A stretch of 64,000 bases of DNA from assembly GCA_013407085.1 (NCBI GenBank), contig JACCGJ010001439.1, positions 1 through 64,000 on the forward strand. Reading direction: 5' to 3'. This DNA comes from Atriophallophorus winterbourni (Eukaryota > Platyhelminthes > Trematoda > Plagiorchiida > Microphallidae). Numbering within the stretch: position 1 is the first letter of the stretch; the number at the start of each line of letters is the position of its first letter. This document shows, one piece after another, positions 8,395 to 17,999 of the stretch. The translations under genes and the position numbers were made by a program. Under the pieces are notes generated by a model, which was given only the letters and a program-made list of their open reading frames with translations, ran no database searches and had not been told where the DNA came from.

Positions 8395-9110
8395 ACGTGT
8401 TCCCGATGCGTAACCGTCGCATTCGAGGGAATCAGATACTGGTTTCTCAGATCCTTAAGGAGGACAAACACCCGTGTCAAGGACTGCTTTTGATGATATC
8501 CAGTTCCGGAACTCGTAGACATGCCTTCAAATTGGCTCACCAGACCAGTCGGTTAAACTGCCGTAAACTGCCTCTATCCATACTCCGCGTGTTTGTAATG
8601 ATCTGCCGTCTTTGGTCGTAACCTCTTTATCACTCTCCATTTTTAAAGAACGACTTGACGCATATCTCTATTTTCTCAGCAGCAAATTTAATGGCTATTC
8701 GCGAAAAGCCGAACCATCTCTCCTTGTATTGACTGTTATGTGATATCTATAACCCCACCCTTTACGGAACTTTGGCATACGACGCCGAACCAACTGTAAA
8801 CAACGTTTGGACGCACATACGGAAGGGTGTTTAATATGAATCTTCGTCTTTCACCTCTTCCAATGCGTTCCAAGTTTCCCATTGTTTTAGGTATACTAAT
8901 ACCGGCGCCGATTTCACAGTCTAACATCCGCTGCACTAAAAGATGCGGTGGGTAGCCGTGTCTGGGGTCGATGTACAAATGCCACAAGCATCTCAGGAAG
9001 GTGCAGTTCGGATGCCAGTGGTGCGAGTTTTAGGGTCTTCGAACCTTATACTGACAATTTTATCACTTAATCCTACTGTATAAAACATCCTATGGTTATT
9101 TAAAGCTGGG
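8395..9110 (+). mobile_element. CR1-like LINE 3' fragment
   Basis: A short plus-strand frame (about 8397-8621) carries the end of a CR1-type RT (..RRIRGNQILVSQI.., ..FKLAHQTSRLNCRK..). It is clearly the same family as the minus-strand frame at 10418-11023. From about 8730 the sequence matches, in reverse complement, the 3' units at 10050-10340 (CTTTACGGAACTTTGGCA, CGACGCCGAAC). It is 5'-truncated and frame-broken. Confidence 0.65.
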
Positions 9111-9184
9111 TGCTTATTTCACCATTAATCTGTCGACTATTGGCCATTAATCTCCGTCTCCGCCACGAGCGTAAAAGCGACCAA

Positions 9185-9790
9185 CTCCGTCAGCACCATG
9201 GTAGGTCATTTGCGCCGAGCCCATAAGAAGTTTGAAGCTGCTTCGTTTCGTGTGTCCCTGGAAGCATTTATTCTGCCGCATACGGAGGATGCTGTGCAGA
9301 TTTGGAAACGGTGGATACTAATGGACGAAAGGCTGATTGAAGCACCGCAGCGACGAACAACCTAGCCAGTTGGAGGTCTGTTTCATGAAGCTTACTCTCA
9401 AAGACAAGCGAAACTCAAATTGTTCTCTATGAAATATTTTATTTATTTTATTTTGTTTTACAGGATTCTATCGAAATCTTCCGTTTGGTTCTCTTCACCT
9501 TGAACACAGAAAATTCGCATTTACGCAGCACGCCCGTACAATCGTTTGATAGATCTCACGCATCAACTACAGAAGAAACTGTTCGTGTCTGTGGTCTGAA
9601 ACAATTTTCCCGAATTTTCGGTATCTTCTTCTCTTAGTCTTGTCAAACCAAAACTCGACTCACATCTTTATGAACTGCATTTTTGTATACCGTGATAACG
9701 TATACAACTGTGATTACTCTTTCTATTCCACCTACATTCTAACCGATATTTTCTAACTCTTCTCCAGTTTTCAATAATTTCAGGCATACC
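9185..9790 (+). mobile_element. CR1-like LINE relic, RT C-terminus
   Basis: Positions 9190-9366 translate to a decayed match of the CR1 thumb region (..AVQIWKRW..DERLIEAPQRRTT), then hit a stop. Positions 9540-9670 give the next expected segment (..WNNFPEF..SLSLVKPKLDSHL pattern, with a stop inside). About 100 T-rich bases with TTTTATTTTATTTTATT lie between. The 3' end is unclear. The bases from 9791 to 9883 hold only a copy of the local TATATTATGGTA motif. Confidence 0.5.
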
Positions 9791-9883
9791 CACCACAATT
9801 TGATTAGGTCCTGCTCCGGAAGACGTGGTACGTAGCAATGGTGAAGGATGATCGCGAAAGTAGTCAATAGTATATTATGGTAA

Positions 9884-10049
9884 TGCTAAATTGATTTGCC
9901 ATTGGTGGTGAGCTGTATGCGAATACACACTTGAATCTCACTGCCATTGCTATTTTCCTTTCCCATATCTGTCTAGGCCTAGGCAACCTGACAGTATCTT
10001 AGCCCACGTGCAGTCTTTAACTGTGTGGCACTTTGCTTGGAACAGGCAG
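9884..10049 (-). repeat. Short interspersed repeat, copy 2, with 12-bp target duplication
   Basis: This 166-bp segment is the inverted counterpart of 7937-8098. It is flanked by TATATTATGGTA at 9872-9883 and again at 10050-10061. That reads as a 12-bp target duplication, a length typical of LINE-mobilised SINEs. It landed inside the first motif of the tandem units that follow. Confidence 0.6.
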
Positions 10050-10340
10050 TATATTATGGTACAAAAAGCTATGAGCTTAAGGCATAACCATAGGATAGTC
10101 AATACAGGGGGTCGGGTGGATTTCAGCAGGTTCGGCGTCGTTTGCCAAAGTTCCTTAGAGAGTTGGGTTATATCACAACAGTCAATAGTAGTCAATAGTA
10201 TATTATGGTACAAAAAGCTATGAGCTTAAAATATAACCATACGATACTCAATACAGGAGGTCGGGTGGAGTTCGGCGTCGTTTGCCAAAGTTCAGTAAAG
10301 GGTGAGGTTATATGTATCATAATAATCAATACAGGGAATC
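10050..10340 (-). repeat. Two tandem 3'-UTR units of a CR1-like LINE
   Basis: Unit 10050-10198 (149 bp) and unit 10199-about 10340 share TATATTATGGTACAAAAAGC, AGCTTAA, CAATACAGG, GGTCGGGTGGA and TTCGGCGTCGTTTGCCAAAG in the same order. A related single unit occurs in reverse at about 8730-9110. They lie at the 3' side of the minus-strand CR1-like copy at 10418-12800, so they are probably repeats within that family's 3' UTR. Confidence 0.6.
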
Positions 10341-10417
10341 GGCGTAGTTTATTGTATATGTATTTGGAAAGAAACAGGAAAGTCAGTGCAGTATCGGAAA
10401 GGAAAAGCGAAAATCCA

Positions 10418-11023
10418 TTAAAGTTTTTGAGAAAAATAGATATAAGCGCAAAGTCGCTCTTTAAAAATGGAGAGTAATGGGGAGGTTACGACAAAAACTG
10501 GTAGATCAATACAAACACGCGGAGTATGGACAGAAAAGAAAATTTTACGGCAGTTCAACCGACTGGGCTGATGAGCTAGCTTGAAGACATGTACCCGGGT
10601 TCCGGAACTGGGTGACATCAAAAGCAGTCCATGGCACGGATGTTTGTTCTTTTTATGGATCTGGAAAACTAGTATCATATCCCCTCGGATGCGACGGTAA
10701 CTCATCGGGAACAAGTTGAGTTGCTGGAGGCGGTCTTCATAGTTCAGCAATCTGAGGCCTTCGATGAGCTTTCTGAATCTCCGTTGAGCCTGTTCTAGGA
10801 CGTGATGATCACGCTTTAGCCATGGAGACCAAACGGATACCGCATATTCGAGGTGGGGTCTGATGTACGCGTGTATGAGCGAGGAAAAGAGGCGACGGTC
10901 AAAAGACCCGAAGACCCTTATGAGGAGCCCCACTTTGCGATTGGAAACTGAGGATGGGAGGGGACATTGAACGGAGCACCCAATATCACTTTGAAACAAT
11001 ACGCCAAGGTCTTTTTCTAGCAT
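10418..11023 (-). pseudogene. CR1-like RT C-terminal domain (201-codon open stretch)
   Basis: This is the longest intact piece of the decayed copy. It begins with the MLEKDLGVLFQ motif, followed by FDRRLFSSLIHAYIRPHLEY, QAQRRFRKLIEGL and YRRIRGDMILVFQI. These are the usual thumb and C-terminal signatures of CR1-type polymerases. The catalytic palm lies upstream in other frames, so the product would be inactive. Confidence 0.75.
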
Positions 11024-11352
11024 ATTCGCCGAAAGTTCGGTGTCTCCTAGCTTTTACCTAGGTTCGCTAGGGTGACAAATGCGGAGAAATCGGCATTTTC
11101 GTGGGTTGAAAGGGAGCTGGTTCGACATTGCCAAGTTATTAAGTGAGGTAAGATCCGCCAGCAGGTCAACACAATAATTTGAGGAAGAGAGGATGCGCCA
11201 TAGTTTGATATCATCCGCGAACAATGTAGTTGATGAACATCAAGAATAGACGCGGACCGAGTAAAGAGCACTGGGGTAATCAACATTGTATTGAAAAACA
11301 ATCGGAAAGCGATTGTCCGACGCGAACGCGAAGTGTCATGGAGCGGAGGAAT

Positions 11353-11779
11353 TCAGCTAACCAAGACAAGAGTGGGTAGGCCAAGCTTTTGCAGTAAAAT
11401 AGCGTGGTTAACACGGTCAAAAGATTTGGAAAAATCCATCAACACCATAGCCTGCATCGACAGCTTTGGTCTAGCTGTCCCGCGCAAAAAGCAAGTTTGT
11501 TGTACAGGAGTGTGCGCGGCGAAACCCATGTTGTTCGACAGCGACAGCATTCGTGTTCTCCATAAAAGCCATCAAATCGTCGGATACAATAGATTCCATC
11601 ACTTTGGAAAGCACATGGAGCAGAGTGACTGGGCGGTAATTCGCAGGATCACTGCGGTTTCCACATTTATAGATTGGGTAATGATTCCGTTTCCAATCTT
11701 CGGGAACATGGGAGGTATCGAAGAAACGTTGGAAGTAGTTGGGGAGTGGTTCACAAAGTTGCGCAGCAACCGCACACAA
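11353..11779 (-). pseudogene. CR1-like RT fingers/palm, two overlapping frames
   Basis: The frame at 11471-11779 holds VPEDWKRNHYPIYKCGN, DPANYRPVTLLHVLSKVMES and VEQHGFRRAHSCTTNLL. The frame at 11353-11550 continues with MVLMDFSKSFDRVNHAILLQ. A frameshift near 11480-11540 separates them. Confidence 0.75.
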
Positions 11780-12228
11780 TGCTTTCGGTGTGATCCGGTC
11801 TACTCCAGGTGATTAATTTTCACGGAGCTGCATGATCTTGCTATATACGCGTTCAGCGGTGAACAGAATACTAGAGTCTAAGTAAAGGTGGGGTGATATT
11901 CAACGAAGATGGTTGGCAATTCTGGAATACCGGCATATAGTGATCCTTCAGGGTATTTGCGGCTTCCATAGAAGTCGATGTGGAGCCGCCTTCAATTCTC
12001 TGGGTGGATACCAGTTTTCACTTTTCTTTTGTCGTTTATATGGCGGTATAGCAGTAATCAGTTGTTCAGAAACCGTGCAATTAACTTGTCATGGTAATCC
12101 AGCTAATCTTAACGCACTAGAGACGTACAATGTTTGTGTAATTGTTGATATGCTTCCCAATTTCTCACACACTCTTCCGATTGGAACGCATTCGCGCGGC
12201 GTTTCTGTAGCAGATCCACTCACGAGTT

Positions 12229-12800
12229 CTACGACAAATGAAAGTACGTAGGATACGTCGTTTGTCTGTTTTGGATTGGTGCAGTAGGAAGTGCCACTGG
12301 GAGAAATCTGGACGAGGTCAGCTCAGGGTTGCCATTTAACATGAAGTTGGAATTGGTAGCAGTGACGATTTCTTGAAAAGCCTTATAGTCCGTGACTATC
12401 CATACCAGGGGTACCTCCTCGTCAAGGAAATCGGCGTAAGAAATGAAAAATTTAAGGACGATGTGATCGCTCATCCTCGTTAGTCAGCACTAGATCGAGT
12501 AAAGATGTACAACCGCCACACAGAAAGCGTATAACAACATTCACGTGGTTGTACAATGGCTGGCTGCTGATGAAATCATCCAGATTCGCAGCAAACGTAT
12601 TTGGGCTGGGTTCGCCGACGACCTCAGGAGAGTTAAAATCCCTCATCAGCAATGAGTGCGTGTGGGGTAGTGATAAGGCGAAGCGGATGGATGCAAGAAT
12701 GACATCATCAATGAAACGTTGAGTATTCGGCGGACGATATATTACCGCGACGAGGGCACAGTCCCTATTTTAAGTTGCTAGCGACACCAATACAGCGGGA
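12229..12800 (-). pseudogene. CR1-like endonuclease, C-terminal half
   Basis: Minus-strand frames at 12452-12652 and the bases just upstream carry RDFNSPEV (usual GDFN, here with G replaced by R), PLYNHVNVVIRF and SLLDLVLTNEDE. The frame at 12229-12474 continues towards the linker. The N-terminal half with the catalytic Glu is missing. Positions 12801-12985 show nothing recognisable. Confidence 0.65.
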
Positions 12801-12989
12801 GATATTTTGCGTATATGAACTGAACTGTACACATATTATGCAGATCAGACTGCGGCTTTCAAACGCTTTCTCTGCTCCTTACACTGTAATATATATTGAA
12901 CTACTGAAATGATTAGAAAAATTAGTTAAATCTTTTGCTTCGCTAGTTTTAGTGGGTGACCTTGTAGACCCATATTTAGCGCGTGAGTA

Positions 12990-13235
12990 TATATTTCAGT
13001 TAGGTGTGCACAGGACAGTAAGTTGCTTACGAGCCAATCGATCGTCCAGAATTCATTTTTTATTTATTTGTGGAAAGCTGCAGAGAATCACCCGCCATTG
13101 CCAGAACTCTTTTCTTTTTTTAAGTTTGAAATCTTCGACGATCACCGCGCCAATATTATCCGGATTGTATTTATGGATCACCGTGTTAAAACCGATGCTG
13201 GAAAAAGAAAAAGCAGTTTCTATTCACCAGCACGG
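12990..13235 (+). repeat. Third copy of a palindrome-arm segment
   Basis: This stretch is a diverged, same-strand relative of 18955-19150 in the right palindrome arm. Shared pieces are TGCACAGGACAGTA, GAGCCAATCGA, CGTCCAGAATT, GGAAAGCTGCAGAGAA and TTATCCGGATTG-like runs. The left arm carries the same segment inverted at about 13510-13710. So this unit occurs three times and existed as a repeat before the palindrome. Positions 13236-13380 are unassigned. Confidence 0.55.
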
Positions 13236-13380
13236 TGAGGTCAGCTGAAGTAGAATCGTTTATGAAAACACAGAACTCTAGCATGTACTTGCTTCAATGG
13301 ATAAAGCTAAAAAATGTGATTTACCTAAGCGTGTATATCACGCTGGGAGATTATTCGGGAAATAACTTACCGCAGTTGCC

Positions 13381-14659
13381 GTTCAAACCCTGCTTGCAAC
13401 TCGAAACGGAACTGCTAGATACAATTTTCTGGAAGATTGTTTATTAAATTTACCCCGTGAAGCTGAACATTCTTTCTTGGGGTTCAGACGACATCGCTTC
13501 TCAGCATCGGCTATAACGCGGTGCTTCCTAAGTTCAACCCGGATAATCTCTTGGCTTCGCGATCGGCGATGATTTCAAATAGACAAAAAGAATGAACGTT
13601 TTGGCAGTAGTGGGTGCTTCTCTGCAGCTTTCCGCCAAAAGAAATTCTGGACGCTCGATTGGCTTGTTAGCCACATACTGTCCTGTGCAAACTAAACTGA
13701 ACTGAACTGTTAATTGCCCGGAGTGCCCAGTTCGGGAGTTTAGGTAAAGAAGTCGTTCGTTGGAACGCCACTCAAACCCTACAAGATCTCGGAGGTTTCT
13801 ACTGAGTCACGTTTCAAACGATGGAGCCTATAAGAAATAAGATCGAGAGGCTTCAGGCATCCAGCGTACGTTTTCCATCGCTGACCAAGAATCGTGCGTG
13901 TTGCGAAAAGCTGTAGGTTTTCTATAAGAACGATGTTCTCTTTGTAGTTAGGGTACTGAGATTAGACACAATAATCCAGATGCGGAATGCAAAATATTGG
14001 TATCACAGAGCCTGTACAGTCTGGTGAGTTCGTTTGACCCGATGGATATATTGTTGTTACGAACAAATCCGATGGGCCTTTTAGAGAAGATGCAAGTCAC
14101 AAAGTTCAAAGGACTTAGATTCCACTGCTCAATATGTGATACTACTTCAATGCGGAAACCACCAGCACCTTTAATGTCATTTATAAGTTGAAAAACCATC
14201 CATTTGCCTCGGCTGCTATTTTGAATCCTCACATCTGAAAGAGTTCGTCATGAATTGTATGTCAAATGTGCAGCAGACTTAGCAGGATTCAGTGTCTATT
14301 GCAGTAATAAATAAGAAATTTTCTTTAAGACATGACTGATATAAAAACTACAAATATCGGAAATGTTTCAAAGCAGATGAAACAACTGCGTGTTTTGATA
14401 CCGATACAAAATAAAATTGTTATTATGTTACATTTTCGAAGTTAATTAGCGGAGACCGCCGGTAAATTTCAAACCCGTCCCCCGTATATCACTAATGAAA
14501 ATGGTGTAAGCAACAGTGATAAGGACTGAGTTAAGGCATCCTCAGTTCAGTGTGCCAGTTTGCCCTGTGAAATATCCTCATCATTCGAAAAAACGTCTAA
14601 TGAATATAATCCGGCCTAACGATTCAAAAGCGGCATCTGTTGCTGGAGATTGTATGATT
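13381..14659 (-). repeat. Left arm of a 1.28-kb inverted repeat
   Basis: The reverse complement matches 18000-19275. The inner part (about 13495-14659 with 18000-19165) shows only about eight differences by eye. The outer 115 bases differ at roughly one base in eight. The left arm ends exactly where the truncated CR1-like copy A begins. It contains a decayed CR1-type RT C-terminus and, at the outer end, a fragment of the LINE family at 19165-21700. Confidence 0.9.
13700..14232 (-). pseudogene. CR1-like RT thumb relic in the left arm
   Basis: On the minus strand a 94-codon frame (13948-14232) contains KRPIGFVRNN..., LTRLYRLCDTNILHSASGLL, then after a stop ..ENLQLFATRTILGQ.. and ..LDLISYRLHRLKRD... 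This follows the CR1 thumb pattern (RPxLEY, QRRATR, RRLRGDLI), heavily eroded. The identical frame occurs in the right arm. Confidence 0.5.
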
Positions 14660-16530
14660 GCCTTGTATCACGCCACTTGGAATCGGCAAGGTGCGCGATC
14701 TGTAACCATTAACCTCAACACAGTATGTGCGATCTGTAAGAGAAGAAGTGAGCCAAGAATAAAGATTGCCACCTATACCAAATGAATTTAGTTTAGGTTG
14801 TAATAGGTTATGCGGTACTTTGTTGAAAGCTTTAGTTATATCAAGGAAGACATCTATAACTAAAAAGCCAATTTCAATTGAACTTGTGATGCAGTCTAAG
14901 TATTCTAGCTGGCAAGTAATGCAGGATCTTTTGTCAAGGAATCCGTGCTGTGCCTTAGAAAAGAAACTAGGTGTCAGGTATTCTAGTATGCCTTTCTTTA
15001 CAATTTTTTCAAATAATCTTGATACGAAAGCTGTATGGTTTATTGGTCGGTAGTTAGTAACAAAGTGTTTCGAGCCAGATTTGTATCTAGGTTTATTAAG
15101 TGAGTGTTTCCATTCTGCCGGAATGGTACCAGATTCAATAGATGCGTTAAATAGGTTGAGTGAGAAAAGTTAAAAGTCTTTAACACCCATTTTGCTTATG
15201 GCTAGACGTATGCCTGCTGTGTCAGGTTTAAGATTGACAGTTGATTGCTGACATAATTTACTTATGTCACTCAGGTTTATACTCAAAGTATTTAGTGTAT
15301 TCCGCGAAGGAATATGACTGGTTGTGTAAACGTTGTTTGAATTGTTGTAGGTAGAGTTGAGGTACAGAAGGAATTCTTCATAGATAGCATCAGGTGAACT
15401 AATAATTGTTTCAACTGCGGATGAATTACAATATTTGAAAATGAAATCTATATTGCTGGATGAGTTGGATGATCTTAACTTGGAAAGTTAACTTAGTGAT
15501 TTCCGCTTATCCTGACTTATAAGAGCTTTGTTTTCGTCGCCTCTAAGCGTGTTATGTAAAGCATATCTGTGACTTCTTGATAGTTCATAAGAGAGAAGAA
15601 GGGCGAATATGTCATGTGTTTTTACAGCAACGGAATGTAGTTTCGTCATTATCTTTTCTATTTTCTGGGCTTTCGTTAATTTTGTGTGCCTAATGAGCTT
15701 ATATGATGCCTTCATAAGTAACCCTTTCAATTGTGAATGAAATGTTGAAGAGACTGTTGTGAAATCACTAGAGAGGAAGAATCGGCTCCAGTCTTTTGTT
15801 CTAATGAATTCTGACAGTAGATACCAGTTATAGTAGTTGTAGGTATGCTAATTATTAGATGGCTGCAAAGAATTGACAGAAGCTGTGGCGCATAATATTT
15901 GGAATGATAATATTCTATGGTCACTGTTAAGGAAAGATGGCATTACCTTCAGGTTAGCTGGAATAAGGTTCAGAGTGAAGACTAGGTCTAAGATATTGTC
16001 ATTTCTTGTAGGTTGGTCAATGAATTGCTTATATCCTAGTAAGTCAATCGTTTTAGTGAAAGGTGTATAGCAGCTGTGATGTGCAGGATCGTGCCAGTTT
16101 AATTTTGACATGTTGAAATCACCAGCAATAAGCTTATATTTCATGTGGTGTAGAGATGCTTCTAATAACGCATTAATTAGAGAATCCATTTTAGAGATGG
16201 TTGAAGACGGTGGATAATAAATACAACTTATTAAGAGATCTAAGGATGATAATACAATCCATGTTGAGTCTTCTAGCTCTGATAGACTGGGTGAAGTAAA
16301 GGTATCAGCTTTAAATCTGGAATGAACATAGATTACAGTACCACCTCCCCGTTTCGAAGTTCGGTTATGTCTGAATATCTGGTAATTGGGTACTATGAGT
16401 GTTGAGTCAGGCTGGTCATCTGGGGTCCACGTTATAGTTATAAGAATAATGTCTACTATATTCTTAATGAGAAAAGATTTCAGTATTTGGATTTGAGGGG
16501 TAATTGATCGGTCTTTTATAAGTAGAATAC
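14660..16530 (-). pseudogene. Copy A ORF2: endonuclease and partial RT
   Basis: Minus-strand pieces in order: ..NYQIFRHNRTSKRGGGTVIYVHS (endonuclease, about 16380); the frame 15848-16189 with AGDFNMSKLNW, FIDQPTRNDNILDLVFTLN and SDHRILSFQI; linker frames 15488-15924; then NYRPINHTAFVSRLFEKIV, SKAQHGF, FLDITKAFNKVPHN and the start of PSGVIQG at about 14665. Multiple frames are needed. The polymerase active site is absent. Confidence 0.75.
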
Positions 16531-16809
16531 ATAAGAAGGAGCGGGATTAAAATGAAGGGAAGTAAGTTGAGACAAAAATTTTGAGCAATTATTATTTAAT
16601 TTATTATTTTTGGAAAAAAATTAGCATGGTCATAAAAAGGCGTGTGTGGTACGCATTGGGATGTGTATCGGTTGTAAAATGGAGGATTTTGAGTCATATA
16701 ATGAGAGTAGTAAATGGTTAAGCATAATGACCAGAGAGTAAGGGTAGGGTGTATGAAGCCAGGTGTAGTCAATGGGAGACTGATTATACTGTTTAGGGGG
16801 GTATGGTAG

Positions 16810-17343
16810 TTAAATACGGTAACTGGTATCATGTGCGCGCCTATTATTATTATTCATCAACGTCATTTGTTGGTTTGGGTGCTTCCTGACTGCCGTGTTT
16901 CTAAATGAGCCAGAATTTGGGAGAAGACCTTGTGTCTGTCTAAAAGTAGGTAAGGAAAATGAACGCTTAGTGGGTGGCGGTGTTCTGTGAACTATGTCGT
17001 GTGCAGGTGATAATTCTTGACTTCTTGAAGGTGCAGTAACTACAGGTGAATCACACAGCATACACTCAGATGAATCAGATTGATTTGTGGGAATAATGGT
17101 AATTTTGCGTTTCTTACGACCAAAACGCTTCTGCATAGGGGTGAAGTCAGGCTTCATAGTGAAAATAGAAAATCCGGGAATAGATTTCCGAATATTTCTA
17201 TTCTCTAATATATATGAAACGAAACATTTGTCGGTGAATTCTATGAGTATTGGGGTTCGTTGTTTCAAGCTATTTTTGCGTAAACAGACAAAATCAACAC
17301 CATCTTCCGGAATACCGTATAAAGCAAGGAAACATTTTTTCAA
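16810..17343 (-). pseudogene. Copy A ORF1 (177-codon open stretch)
   Basis: This is a basic protein whose middle part (PILIEFTDKCFVSYILEN, KSIPGFSIFTMKPDFTPMQ) closely matches the ORF1 of copy C (24273-24674) and pieces of copy D (34361-35090). The upstream minus-strand reading (..DDYPLNDLKKC..) extends the match beyond the first ATG. The C-terminus is rich in Pro, Ser and Arg. LINE ORF1 proteins bind element RNA. I see no zinc knuckle or PHD finger here, unlike the ORF1 at 31619-32674. It ends within 300 bases of the endonuclease. Confidence 0.65.
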
Positions 17344-17999
17344 GTCATTTAATGGATAATCATCAGCTACATTAAATTGAATGATATTTTTAGATCGAGT
17401 TTCTCTTTGAGTGATTTTAGTACAAAGAGTTTTAACAAATTTATTGGTCTGTATAAGGATATCATGATCAATAATCGAATTGGGCTTTATAAGAGATAAT
17501 AAAGGTTTAAGAGAATCAAATAAAGTCTGAGAAGCTGCTATTTCGTTACGTAGACTAAATATTTCACATTCTTATTTTTCAATTTATTTAAGATTAAAGA
17601 AGTGTCATTTTCTAACCTCACGATGCAATTTCTTGTTTGAGGAGATATGAAAGTTTAAGAGATATGAAAGCTCCCGGCATTGACCCGGAGAGTTGAAACG
17701 AATTTGCTCTTGACCGCTCACATTGGAGGCATTGTGTAGAGGGTCGTCTGCAAGCTGAGGAGTAGCAAATACAGCTCTTGGCTGCTAAACGAAGATCACG
17801 ACACTGGCGTGCAACTGATGCATTACAACCGAGTTCTAACTATCGTTGCTAGCGCTTTGGAGAGATTGTTCCTCCCGAATATGTTTGTTTAGTCATTCAA
17901 AAAGCTGAAAAACATGAACATTCATGCAATTGTGATGTACATCCATGGTCGACATCAACCAAACGAGGCTAACGACAATATATATTCTTAATCCACGGT

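Larger units (their letters stand above)
10418..12800 (-). mobile_element. CR1-like LINE, 5'-truncated and frame-broken
   Basis: Read on the minus strand from 12800 down, the sequence gives, in order: the second half of an endonuclease (..VAVIYRPPNTQ.., RDFNSPEV, SLLDLVLTNE); a linker; RT fingers and palm (DWKRNHYPIYKCGN, NYRPVTLLHVLSK, QHGFRR, LMDFSKSFDRVNH); a damaged FADD region near 11200; and the C-terminal domain. At least three frames are used, so the copy is dead. The endonuclease N-terminus and ORF1 are absent. Confidence 0.8.
14660..17640 (-). mobile_element. CR1-like LINE family, copy A (3'-truncated, between palindrome arms)
   Basis: Read on the minus strand this copy has ORF1 (17640 to 16810), then ORF2 with endonuclease (about 16530 to 15850), linker, and the first half of the RT. 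It stops abruptly at 14660, where the left palindrome arm starts, so the FADD box and thumb are gone. Several frameshifts and stops occur in ORF2. Related copies lie at 21900-24000, 24211-28400, 33575-35090 and 63181-63480. Positions 17641-17999 are unassigned apart from GAGATATGAAAG occurring twice. Confidence 0.8.

Noticed and set aside
11291..11812. 173-codon plus-strand frame as a gene
   Set aside because: It is the antisense of a recognisable CR1-like RT on the minus strand.
13948..14232. Identical 94-codon frames in both palindrome arms (also 18427-18711) as a duplicated gene
   Set aside because: The sequence follows a decayed CR1 RT thumb, and the identity is explained by near-identical arms at DNA level, not by protein conservation.
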